A stretch of 48,063 nucleotides of DNA, from assembly GCA_021739765.1 (NCBI GenBank), contig JAIPBD010000028.1:1-48063 (forward strand). The letters run 5' to 3'. The stretch is from Melioribacteraceae bacterium (GTDB taxonomy: Bacteria > Bacteroidota > Ignavibacteria > Ignavibacteriales > Melioribacteraceae). Positions 17,268 to 25,096 of this stretch are shown here, one piece after another. Both the position numbers and the translations under genes were made by a program. Below the pieces are notes generated by a model. That model searched no databases and was not told the DNA's origin. It saw only the letters and a list, made by a program, of their open reading frames with translations. Within the stretch, counting starts at the first letter, position 1. Every line of letters starts with the position of its first letter.

Positions 17268-17609
17268 TTAATGTTGAATTTTTGATACGATTGAGCCTAA
17301 TATTTTTTTTAGTTGTTCTGATTCATCAATTAACTGATCTATTCTATTATCGTTCCCCAATTTCAATCTTTTACAAATTCTCAACCAATAATTTGCTTCA
17401 CGCATTTCTTTCAATGATATAAATACTTTGTTTCTAAAATCTGCTTTGGATGAAGAAGCTTGTGATTCTTCATAATTTGCGCCGGGTGAAGTACATGATT
17501 TTGATAACTGATAGATGACTACTTCAATTTCTTTTGTAATTGTCACAGTTTTTGAGAATTCAATACAATTAACCGCAAACTCAAATAACCTGCTAGATAG
17601 ATCATTCAT
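17268..17609 (-). CDS. Four-helix-bundle protein (S23/intervening-sequence family), cassette 1
   Basis: The 113-residue product is an all-helical S23/IVP-type four-helix-bundle protein. Recognisable parts are the conserved IYQLSKSCTSPGANYEES segment (about 32-49), KADFRNKVFISLKEMREANYWL (about 54-75) and a C-terminal helix. This subtype carries the QLxxSxxSxGANxxE and dFxxKxxIAxKExxEtxYWL patterns. Relatives are found within 23S rRNA intervening sequences and free in intergenic spaces, and some (Avd) assist diversity-generating retroelements. The role of the free ones is unknown. The gene is enclosed by 18-bp inverted repeats and splits the sulfate-activation genes, so it looks like an insertion. 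Confidence 0.85.
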   Translation of the reverse strand: MNDLSSRLFEFAVNCIEFSKTVTITKEIEVVIYQLSKSCTSPGANYEESQASSSKADFRNKVFISLKEMREANYWLRICKRLKLGNDNRIDQLIDESEQLKKILGSIVSKIQH

Positions 17610-17649
17610 TTTTCACTCAAAGAAAAAACAACGGCATTTCAAAGTCTTC

Positions 17650-17667
17650 CTTTTATCTTTTTCCTTT
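17650..17667. repeat. Right arm of 18-bp inverted repeat flanking S23 gene 1
   Basis: This is the exact reverse complement of 17237-17254. It sits between the cysN stop codon and S23 gene 1, within a run of CTTTTAT-like repeats (17646-17680). Confidence 0.9.
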
Positions 17668-17681
17668 TATCTTTTATCTTG

Positions 17682-18953
17682 TTAATGAATCATTCCCGCG
17701 GCAACCGTGTTGTTTGTAGCTTCATCAATTAAAACTAAACTACCGGTGAATCTATTCTTTTTGTAGTCATCGATAAACAGAGGTTTTGTGGTTCTTAATT
17801 TTACTCGGCAAATGTCGTTCATTTTTACATCCCGATCATCTTCATCGCGGACCAAATTGTTAATGTCCATTTTATAAACAACTTCTTTCACCATAGTTCT
17901 AACTTCTGCCGTAGAATGTCTTAAAGCATATTTCCCGCCAAGCTGCATCGGTCTATCGCTAAACCAACATAACATACAATCAATATCCTGAGTAACTTGG
18001 GGTTGGTTATTTGGTTTTACGATCATATCCCCACGCCCGATATCCAAATCATCTTCTAGCTCTATCGCTACAGACATCGGAGGAAATGCTTCCTCAACCA
18101 GTTTATCGTAGGCATAAATAGATTTGATTTTAGAAGAAAATCCGGAAGGCAAAATGGTGACATCTTCCCCGACTCTAAAAATACCGCTTCCAATTCTACC
18201 GGAAAATCCTCTGTAGTCATGGAATCCTTCTATTTTTTGAGGACGTAGAACATATTGAACCGGCAATCTTGGGTCCAAATGGTTATAATCGCTGGCTATG
18301 TAAATATTTTCTAATAAATGGAGTAAAGTCGATCCGTTATACCAATCCATATTTTTCGAACGGGTTACAACATTATCACCATTTAACGCGCTAATCGGCA
18401 CATATCGGACATCTTTGATATCCATTTTGGCGACAAAACCTTTAAAATCAGCAACAATTTGTTCATAGACTTCTTCCGAATAATCCACAAGATCCATTTT
18501 GTTTACACAGAGAACAAGATGAGGAATTTTAAGTAATGAAGCTATATAGGAATGTCTTTTTGTTTGTTCGATTACTCCTTGTCGGGCATCAACTAAAATT
18601 AAAGCTAAGTTTGCAGTTGAAGCGCCGGTAACCATATTCCGGGTGTATTGGATATGTCCGGGAGTATCGGCAATTATAAATTTGCGCTTTGGAGTGGCGA
18701 AGTAACGATAAGCCACGTCAATTGTAATGCCTTGTTCTCTTTCAGATTTAAGGCCATCTGTCAACAAAGCTAAATCAACATCCACTAAACCTTTTTTCTC
18801 ACTTGATTTTTTTACAGCATCAAGCTGGTCTTCAAAAATTGATTTACTGTCAAATAATAACCGACCGATTAAAGTACTTTTACCATCATCAACACTTCCG
18901 GCAGTAGTAAACCGAAGCAATTCCATATCAAGATATGAGTTTTTTGTTGTCAT
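17682..18953 (-). CDS. cysN: Sulfate adenylyltransferase GTPase subunit CysN
   Basis: The 423-residue protein is the regulatory GTPase of ATP sulfurylase, which with CysD makes APS from ATP and sulfate. G motifs are GSVDDGKS at 19-26, DTPGH at 96-100 and NKMD at 151-154, followed by the EF-Tu-like domains II and III. The reading frame is open to a TTG at 18977. I choose ATG at 18953 because AGGA lies 8 bases before it and the protein then begins MTTKNSYLDMELLRFTT. No APS-kinase domain is fused at the C-terminus, in contrast to CysNC. It is separated from cysD by S23 cassette 2. Confidence 0.93.
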   Translation of the reverse strand: MTTKNSYLDMELLRFTTAGSVDDGKSTLIGRLLFDSKSIFEDQLDAVKKSSEKKGLVDVDLALLTDGLKSEREQGITIDVAYRYFATPKRKFIIADTPGHIQYTRNMVTGASTANLALILVDARQGVIEQTKRHSYIASLLKIPHLVLCVNKMDLVDYSEEVYEQIVADFKGFVAKMDIKDVRYVPISALNGDNVVTRSKNMDWYNGSTLLHLLENIYIASDYNHLDPRLPVQYVLRPQKIEGFHDYRGFSGRIGSGIFRVGEDVTILPSGFSSKIKSIYAYDKLVEEAFPPMSVAIELEDDLDIGRGDMIVKPNNQPQVTQDIDCMLCWFSDRPMQLGGKYALRHSTAEVRTMVKEVVYKMDINNLVRDEDDRDVKMNDICRVKLRTTKPLFIDDYKKNRFTGSLVLIDEATNNTVAAGMIH

Positions 18954-18990
18954 TTTTTTTCCTAAAGATTTAATCAACTACTCAAAAAAA

Positions 18991-19020
18991 GCGTTAAGCG
19001 TTTAGCGTAGGGCGTTCAGC
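18991..19020. repeat. Tandem/inverted repeat left of S23 gene 2
   Basis: Three imperfect copies of a GCGTT(A/T)A-type unit run through this stretch (GCGTTAA, GCGTTTA, GCGTAGG, then GCGTTCAGC). The last nine bases, GCGTTCAGC at 19012-19020, recur inverted at 19436-19444 on the other side of the S23 gene. Confidence 0.75.
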
Positions 19021-19053
19021 TTATTTTGTGCATTTGAATATTTCAATTTCCAA

Positions 19054-19425
19054 TTAACTTTCTAAAGATTTTTTAAAACCATATAGAATTTTTGAGACTT
19101 CTGTTGTAATCATAGAGTACTCTGAATATTCATTCTCATCCAAGTAGTTTAGTTCTCGCGAGAGTAACAATAAATATTTAAGTTCTTCAAGCGAACCGTG
19201 GGCAATATTCAGGAAATTTAGAAACTCTTTTCTGCTTCTCCTTGCATGCCCCTCAACAATATTAGCCGGAACAGAGATAGCTGCTCTGCGAATTTGAGAC
19301 GTTATTCCAAATTTTTCTTCAGATGGAAAGCTTGCAGTATCTTTATATACTTGTAGTACCAAATTATGCGCTTTTTGCCAAACTATTAAATCATGAAAAC
19401 TCTTTACGCTTTCTTTCATTTTCAT
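19054..19425 (-). CDS. Four-helix-bundle protein (S23/intervening-sequence family), cassette 2
   Basis: The 123-residue product is the classic S23/IVP subtype. It has FHDLIVWQKAHNLVL near the start, FPSEEKFGITSQIRRAA, then ISVPANIVEGHARRS and EFLNFLNIAHGSLEEL. It is only distantly similar to the other copy at 17268-17609, so the two are not a recent duplication. A second ATG at 19419 has better spacing (8 bases) to the GGAG site than the first at 19425. The gene sits between cysD and cysN with GCGTT-type repeats on both sides. Function in free form is unknown; rRNA intervening sequences and Avd proteins are the known relatives. Confidence 0.88.
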   Translation of the reverse strand: MKMKESVKSFHDLIVWQKAHNLVLQVYKDTASFPSEEKFGITSQIRRAAISVPANIVEGHARRSRKEFLNFLNIAHGSLEELKYLLLLSRELNYLDENEYSEYSMITTEVSKILYGFKKSLES

Positions 19426-19435
19426 TCTCCATAAC

Positions 19436-19444
19436 GCTGAACGC
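19436..19444. repeat. Inverted repeat right of S23 gene 2
   Basis: GCTGAACGC is the reverse complement of 19012-19020. It lies in a short cluster of CGCT-type units (AACGCTGAACGCTCACCGCT) between cysD and the S23 gene. Confidence 0.7.
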
Positions 19445-19463
19445 TCACCGCTTGAAGGCTAAT

Positions 19464-20372
19464 CTAAAAATATCCCTTCACCTTTCTATCTTCCATTGCG
19501 GTTTCGGAGCGTTTGTCGTCTACTCGTCCGCCTCTTTCCGTAACACGAGTCGCCGCGACTTCTTGAATAATATCTTCGATAGATTCAGCTTTCGACTCCC
19601 AGACGCCGGTGCAAGTCATATCACCAACAGTCCGGCACCGAACTATCCGTTCCTCAATCTGTTCATCTTCATCCAAATTTAGATACGGTGAAAATGCCAG
19701 TAATAATCCATCACGTTCTATAACTTTTCTTTTATGTGAGAAATAGATAGAAGGAATCGGAATATTTTCGATTGCTATATATTGCCAGACATCCATTTCA
19801 GTCCAATTACTTAACGGAAAAACGCGGAAATGTTCACCCATGTTTTTCTTGCCATTAAAAATATTCCACAATTCAGGGCGCTGATTTTTAGGGTCCCATT
19901 GACCAAATTCATCACGATGCGAGAAAAATCTTTCTTTAGCGCGTGCTTTTTCTTCATCTCTTCTAGCTCCGCCAATGGCACAATCAAATTTGTGTTCTTC
20001 CAAAGCATCAAGAAGTGTTGTTGTCTGAAGTGCATTTCTGGATGCGTGTTTGCCGTGCTCTTCGGCGACCCTTCCCTTATCAATTGATTCCTGAACGGAT
20101 GCGACAATTAAACGTGCGTTAATAGTTTTTACGAATTCATCTCTATACTCAATTGTTTCATCAAAATTATGCCCTGTATCTACGTGCATTAAAGGGTAGG
20201 GAATTTTTGAAGGAAAAAAAGCTTTGCGGGATAACCAACCGAGTACAATTGAATCTTTCCCACCGGAGAATAACAAAGCCGGATTTTCAAACTGCGCGGC
20301 AACTTCCCGTAAAATATAGACAGCTTCCGATTCAAGTTCACGCAAGTGAGTGATATAATATTTGTCCATCAT
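19464..20372 (-). CDS. cysD: Sulfate adenylyltransferase subunit CysD
   Basis: This 302-residue protein is the catalytic subunit of ATP sulfurylase, in the PAPS-reductase/PP-loop fold. It has the PP-loop SGGKDS at 36-41, the [20 protein letters not shown] segment, and [19 protein letters not shown]. The C-terminal end is DRKVKGYF, as in other CysD proteins. It overlaps cysC by 4 bases (ATGA), so the two are translationally coupled. It works with CysN, whose gene is separated only by an S23 cassette. Confidence 0.95.
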   Translation of the reverse strand: MMDKYYITHLRELESEAVYILREVAAQFENPALLFSGGKDSIVLGWLSRKAFFPSKIPYPLMHVDTGHNFDETIEYRDEFVKTINARLIVASVQESIDKGRVAEEHGKHASRNALQTTTLLDALEEHKFDCAIGGARRDEEKARAKERFFSHRDEFGQWDPKNQRPELWNIFNGKKNMGEHFRVFPLSNWTEMDVWQYIAIENIPIPSIYFSHKRKVIERDGLLLAFSPYLNLDEDEQIEERIVRCRTVGDMTCTGVWESKAESIEDIIQEVAATRVTERGGRVDDKRSETAMEDRKVKGYF

Positions 20373-20983
20373 AATTTCACTATATATTTATTATTTATTA
20401 AATAACTGATTATCATTTCCACATTTTTATCCAACGAATTTCCGTCACTATTAGTTATTACTAATTCTGGATTTTGGGGTGGTTCGTAAGGCGAATCTAA
20501 ACCGGTAAAATTTTTAATTTCACCGGCTCTGGCTTTTTTATATAATCCTTTTGGGTCTCGTTTTTCACAACTTTCTAAATCAGAGTCGACAAATATCTCA
20601 ATAAATTGTTTATTATCCAGAAGAGCTCGAACCATTTGCCGATCTTTTATGAAAGGTGAGATAAATGCTGTGAGCACGATCAATCCGGAATCAACAAAAA
20701 GTTTAGAAACTTCCCCAATCCTTCTAATATTTTCTACACGATCAACTTCTGAAAAACCGAGGTCTTTATTTAAACCGTGGCGAATATTATCGCCATCGAG
20801 AAGGTAAGTATGATTACCATTTTCGAAGAGCCGTTTCTCTACTTCATTGGCAATCGTCGATTTACCACTTCCGGAAAGTCCTGTAAACCAGAGACACGCA
20901 GCTTTTTGGTTCTTTTGAGATTCCCTTTTTAAACTTTCAACAGTAGGTGAATGCCAGACAATATTTTCAACAGGTTTTATCAA
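20369..20983 (-). CDS. cysC: Adenylylsulfate kinase CysC
   Basis: This 204-residue APS kinase phosphorylates APS to PAPS. It has Walker A GLSGSGKS at 35-42, [40 protein letters not shown] and APS-site residues typical of CysC. It is the first gene of the sulfate-activation module, 44 bases after the SLBB export gene. No PAPS reductase or sulfite reductase is present in the window, so the PAPS is probably for sulfation rather than cysteine synthesis. This is an inference from context. Confidence 0.95.
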   Translation of the reverse strand: MIKPVENIVWHSPTVESLKRESQKNQKAACLWFTGLSGSGKSTIANEVEKRLFENGNHTYLLDGDNIRHGLNKDLGFSEVDRVENIRRIGEVSKLFVDSGLIVLTAFISPFIKDRQMVRALLDNKQFIEIFVDSDLESCEKRDPKGLYKKARAGEIKNFTGLDSPYEPPQNPELVITNSDGNSLDKNVEMIISYLINNKYIVKL

Positions 20984-21027
20984 AATTTTCTCTTTACTTT
21001 GTATATAGTTGTTGACTCAAAATTTTA

Positions 21028-23703
21028 TTACCTGCTAATTTGCCATACTAAGTAAATAACTGTCACAGCGCTAGAAGCAATCGCGAACACATCTTTAATT
21101 GTTCCTCCTACGTCTATTTCCTTACCTTTAGGAGGAGGAGGTAATTTTGTTACATGAATTTTTCCTCCGTCAAATACTTCCGGATCTGAACGGAACCAGC
21201 CAAAATTCACCCTCAATGAAGAACCATTTGCGCCATTATAAATTGCGTAATTTGCGCTATCCTTCAAACCACCAGCTAAATCGATATATTCTGAAACGCT
21301 CCAACCTTCATGATATTTAAATAATCCAACCGAGTTTACTTCTCCGGTTACTTCAACCACCGAAGGTCTTCTTGGTATAAAAAGTTGGTCGCCATCTTCC
21401 AACTTCAAATCCTCGCTCGTGTTATTCTCAAAGAAAATTTCCTCAAAATCCAATATTACACGTCGTTCGTTTCTGACAAACTTTGTTCCAAAAATAAACG
21501 CTTCGGAAGTTAATCCTCCCGCTTCATTCAACAGACTTAAAAACGTTTGATTCTTTGATCGAAGAACATATGTCCCTGGATATTCAACTTCGCCGGTAAT
21601 AGTGACTTGACGTTGTTTTTCATAATTCGGATCGGTTCGTACAACAATAATATCGCGGTGTTTCAGGGGGAAAATAGATTTATTCTTTATATAAAGATTT
21701 GAATCGATTTCTACGCTAAATGTTCTCGTTAGTGTATCAGAAGACGCGGCTTTTTTCTCTAATCTGTTAACATATATTTTGCTTTTTAATGCGAATTCAT
21801 TGAAGCCGCCTGCTCTCAGAATAATATCTTGAATTGTCGCGTTTTTGTCCAATCTATAATTGTCAGGATTTCTAACCTCTCCTTTGATTGTTACAATCTC
21901 TTCCAAGACCTTATCGACATTTGCACTATAAATGTAAATTTTATCCCCGGGATCCATATCCATATTCTTCTGTTTTGAGATTATTTCATCAAGTCTAAAC
22001 GGAATTACATTTGTCGTATAACCATCTTCGTTGATACGAATCAAATCGCCCCGAAACATATAAGCCTTAGATTTGAAATAAAAGTCTTCCAATCCACCGG
22101 CTTTGAAAATCATGTCATAAAGTGTAAGGCTATCAGCATAAGGTAATGAGAGCGGATTTTTAACATAACCTTGAATAGAAACAGATTTTCTGTCAATCAC
22201 ATCATAAATTGAATAAATGGTTATTTGATCTCGTTCGAGCAGTGAAATGTTATTCGACAAATCGCCGCTCATCGCTTTTTCCAAATCGAAGGTAATAAAC
22301 TCATATTGTTTATTTGGGAGAGTTCTAAAAATATCACCCTTATAAAGATATGCCTCAGGAAGTAAACCGTAGGCTTCATTTACAAGAGTTTGAATATTGG
22401 GAGTTTTCTCAATTTGGTATTTTCCAGGGCGATAAACAGCCCCTTCGATTTTAACAAAATTTTCTAATTCATCAAGAATAGGGAATATTTCAATCACATC
22501 TTTATCTTCTAAATCAAAAGATTCTTTTTTCGAACCGATATATTTAGATAAATCGATATCTATTACTTCCTTTTCAAACTCAAATTTTGATCTTTGATTA
22601 AATGGTTTAATTCGATTTACTTGCGCACGATAAATATATGCGGTCGAATTTAATCCACCGGAATAATCAAGTATCGAGTTTAGGTTCTCATCCAATTTTA
22701 ACTCATAAATTGCCGGTCTTAGAATTTCCCCTTTAATCGCTATAGTTTTCATACGGGGCGGTATAAAAACGATGTCGTTGTTCTGTAGTCTGATATCACC
22801 AATAAGTTTACCTTTTAGCAAGTAATCGTAAAGATCAATAGTAGTTAATACTTCATTGTTACGAATTACTCTAATTTCACGAAGCGAACCTGATACCTTT
22901 GGACCACCAACACTATAAAGCGCGTTAAAAACAGTCGCGAAACTACTAATGTTATATCCGCCCGGTCGTGCAACTTCTCCCAAAACAAAAATCTTAACGG
23001 GTTTGAGGGAGGCGATCGAAATATCAAGAAAAATGGTTGGGGGATCTTTTGTTAAACCGGAATAGTATTTTGAAAGGAAATTTATCAATTTAAGTTTCAG
23101 ATCCGAATATTTCGTACCGGAGACAAACACTTGACCCACAGTAGGAATAAATATATTTCCTTGTTTATCAACTACTAACTCATATTGGAACTCAACTTCT
23201 CCCCAAAGATAAAGTCTGAGAACATCTTCGGGTCCGATGATATATCCAGGATCAATCGCGCCTAACTCAATCGGTTTAAAAGCTTCCGGTATATCGGAAA
23301 AGATGTCATATCCGAAATGTTTTAATTCTTTCTCATCCTTAGATTTAGTCGTGGTTTTGCCGGTATCAGTCGTAGCCAATTCGGTCAATGATTTTTCAAT
23401 TGGTTTACTCTTGCCACTATCGATATTCGGATTTGTAATTTTCGGTTTGATTAATGTCGATCCTTTTGCCGAAACCTGAGGTTCAAAATCATTTATCAAA
23501 TCATCATAATTTAACCCGTATTGTTTGGCTAAGAGACGTGCTTCAGATTCGGACATATTCCTTTTATCAAGCTCCGCCATAAATTCAGCTTTTGAATTTA
23601 TCCCTTTTGCCGAAAGTTCCTTTTGAATCTCTTGTTGGGATTGGGCCAACGGATTCAAATTCAATAAAAATAATATTACGAGTATAATTTTAATCTTATA
23701 CAT
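21028..23703 (-). CDS. SLBB-domain polysaccharide export protein (Wza-like, large)
   Basis: The 891-residue protein has a signal peptide (first about 22 residues, ending near AQSQQ). A helical/low-complexity region follows, then a poly_export domain beginning around GYIIGPEDVLRLYLWGEV. After it come repeated SLBB modules with the pattern V.(I/V)xGEVxxPGxY, for example VFVLGEVARPGGYNI, VKIEGAVYRPGKYQI, VTIKGEVRNPDNYRL, VTITGEVEYPGTYVL and VEVTGEVNSVGLFKY. A C-terminal hydrophobic helix (IASSAVTVIYLVW) is the membrane anchor. Wza-like proteins form the outer-membrane export channel. This one is more than twice the length of E. coli Wza because of the extra SLBB copies. It begins the minus-strand polysaccharide run after a 168-base spacer; AAGGA precedes the ATG. 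Confidence 0.9.
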   Translation of the reverse strand: MYKIKIILVILFLLNLNPLAQSQQEIQKELSAKGINSKAEFMAELDKRNMSESEARLLAKQYGLNYDDLINDFEPQVSAKGSTLIKPKITNPNIDSGKSKPIEKSLTELATTDTGKTTTKSKDEKELKHFGYDIFSDIPEAFKPIELGAIDPGYIIGPEDVLRLYLWGEVEFQYELVVDKQGNIFIPTVGQVFVSGTKYSDLKLKLINFLSKYYSGLTKDPPTIFLDISIASLKPVKIFVLGEVARPGGYNISSFATVFNALYSVGGPKVSGSLREIRVIRNNEVLTTIDLYDYLLKGKLIGDIRLQNNDIVFIPPRMKTIAIKGEILRPAIYELKLDENLNSILDYSGGLNSTAYIYRAQVNRIKPFNQRSKFEFEKEVIDIDLSKYIGSKKESFDLEDKDVIEIFPILDELENFVKIEGAVYRPGKYQIEKTPNIQTLVNEAYGLLPEAYLYKGDIFRTLPNKQYEFITFDLEKAMSGDLSNNISLLERDQITIYSIYDVIDRKSVSIQGYVKNPLSLPYADSLTLYDMIFKAGGLEDFYFKSKAYMFRGDLIRINEDGYTTNVIPFRLDEIISKQKNMDMDPGDKIYIYSANVDKVLEEIVTIKGEVRNPDNYRLDKNATIQDIILRAGGFNEFALKSKIYVNRLEKKAASSDTLTRTFSVEIDSNLYIKNKSIFPLKHRDIIVVRTDPNYEKQRQVTITGEVEYPGTYVLRSKNQTFLSLLNEAGGLTSEAFIFGTKFVRNERRVILDFEEIFFENNTSEDLKLEDGDQLFIPRRPSVVEVTGEVNSVGLFKYHEGWSVSEYIDLAGGLKDSANYAIYNGANGSSLRVNFGWFRSDPEVFDGGKIHVTKLPPPPKGKEIDVGGTIKDVFAIASSAVTVIYLVWQISR

Positions 23704-23783
23704 TCAAGATTTCCTTGTATTGAAGTAAATAAAGCTTCGCCATGTTAGTCACAATTTTGCACTAATATCGCATAGAAATTTAT

Positions 23784-23807
23784 TAAAACATTAAAGGTAA
23801 TGTTTTA
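23784..23807. promoter_or_regulatory. Perfect 10-bp inverted repeat upstream of the SLBB export gene
   Basis: Arms TAAAACATTA and TAATGTTTTA are separated by 4 bases, 77 bases before the SLBB start codon. It is the only strong symmetry in the spacer 23704-23871 and may be an operator or a leader hairpin. A similar palindrome occurs in front of argC at 40464-40486. Confidence 0.45.
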
Positions 23808-23871
23808 TAAATAATATTTTTGTCTAATTCTTGATTTCTGTTAAAAACAATGTGGAACCATAAAAATAGTT

Positions 23872-24279
23872 TTATGTCCTGGGATGTTCATCAACCCACT
23901 TTTTAAGATATTCTACAACTTCAGTTGTTGGAGCACCGGGAGTAAATAATTCGCCAACACCCATTTCTTTCAGTTTTTTTATATCTGCTGCCGGTATAAT
24001 CCCACCTCCAAAAAGGAGGATATCGTCAGCTTCCTTTTCCTTCAATAGATTTAGTATTTTAGGAATTATTGTCATGTGAGCGCCGGAAAGCAAACTGATG
24101 CCTATCGCGTCAACATCCTCTTGAATTGCGGCTGTTACAATCATTTCAGGTGTTTGACGAAGACCGGTGTAAATCACTTCCATCCCGGCATCCCGTAAAG
24201 CAGCGGCAATAACTTTAGCACCTCGGTCGTGACCATCTAATCCGGCTTTCCCCACTAAAACACGAATTTTTCTTTCCAT
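23872..24279 (-). CDS. Stand-alone cobalamin-binding domain protein (methylmalonyl-CoA mutase C-terminal type)
   Basis: The 135-residue product is a single B12-binding domain of the MCM small-domain type. It has GLDGHDRG (near residues 13-20, with the cobalt-ligand His), then SLLSGAH and [16 protein letters not shown]. Normally this domain is the C-terminal part of methylmalonyl-CoA mutase or a separate mutase subunit. No mutase large subunit, epimerase or MeaB is in the window. It lies 10 bases after kdsB. Its partner must be encoded elsewhere, and the link to the polysaccharide genes may only be positional. Confidence 0.9.
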   Translation of the reverse strand: MERKIRVLVGKAGLDGHDRGAKVIAAALRDAGMEVIYTGLRQTPEMIVTAAIQEDVDAIGISLLSGAHMTIIPKILNLLKEKEADDILLFGGGIIPAADIKKLKEMGVGELFTPGAPTTEVVEYLKKWVDEHPRT

Positions 24280-24289
24280 AAATATTACC

Positions 24290-25057
24290 TTATTTGGTAT
24301 TCTTAAATGTACTCATTTTTTGATAATACTTTCGAGCTAACTCAAGATCTTCGGGTGTATCAACGGAGAGGCTTTCGAGTTCGGTTTCTACAATTTTAAT
24401 TTTAAACCCATTTTCGAGCATTCGTAATTGCTCAAGCTTTTCTATCTGCTCAAGATCTGTGGGGCTTAGCTTCGCAAATCTCAGCAGCGCTTCCCGTCTG
24501 TAAACGTATAATCCAACGTGTTTAAATATCTCAGCTTTCTGAATTTTCTCCAGATTAGATTTAGCTTCTCTTACAAACGGAATTGGCGACCGTGAAAAGT
24601 AAAGCGCAAAGTTGTTATAATCAAATACAACTTTAACCACGGATGGCGATTTTAATTCATCAACCGATGTTATTCTTTTAGCAAGAGTGGAGACTTGCAC
24701 CGACTTGTCAAAAAGCAAAGGTTCGATCGCCTGATCAATCATTCTGCCATTAATAAAAGGTTCATCGCCCTGTATGTTAACAATTATTTCTGCTTGTTCG
24801 AAACTTTTTAACGCATAAGCAATCCGATCGGTTCCACTTGGCAGTTCGGATGGAGTTAAAACGCCATGCGCTCCGAATTCGTTAACTCTGTCCAAAACTT
24901 TTTGGTCATCAACAGCAATAGCAACTTTATTAATTAATTTTGATTTTTTTGCACTTTCGAAAGTGTGTTGAATCATAGGTTTGCCGCCGATATCTGCAAG
25001 TGGTTTTCCCATCAATCGAGATGATGCGAATCGGGCTGGAATGATACCTAAAACCAT
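24290..25057 (-). CDS. kdsB: 3-deoxy-manno-octulosonate cytidylyltransferase (CMP-Kdo synthetase)
   Basis: This 255-residue nucleotidyltransferase activates Kdo to CMP-Kdo for LPS inner core or capsule. It has the KdsB start [20 protein letters not shown], then the INIQGDEP-type motif ([10 protein letters not shown]), and [39 protein letters not shown] and the C-terminal [12 protein letters not shown]. All signature positions are intact. Kdo use implies an LPS-bearing outer membrane. It is 10 bases upstream of the B12-domain gene. Confidence 0.95.
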   Translation of the reverse strand: MVLGIIPARFASSRLMGKPLADIGGKPMIQHTFESAKKSKLINKVAIAVDDQKVLDRVNEFGAHGVLTPSELPSGTDRIAYALKSFEQAEIIVNIQGDEPFINGRMIDQAIEPLLFDKSVQVSTLAKRITSVDELKSPSVVKVVFDYNNFALYFSRSPIPFVREAKSNLEKIQKAEIFKHVGLYVYRREALLRFAKLSPTDLEQIEKLEQLRMLENGFKIKIVETELESLSVDTPEDLELARKYYQKMSTFKNTK

Positions 25058-25096
25058 AAATTAAAATTCTCCGGAAATTTCAATTAAGACTACCAT

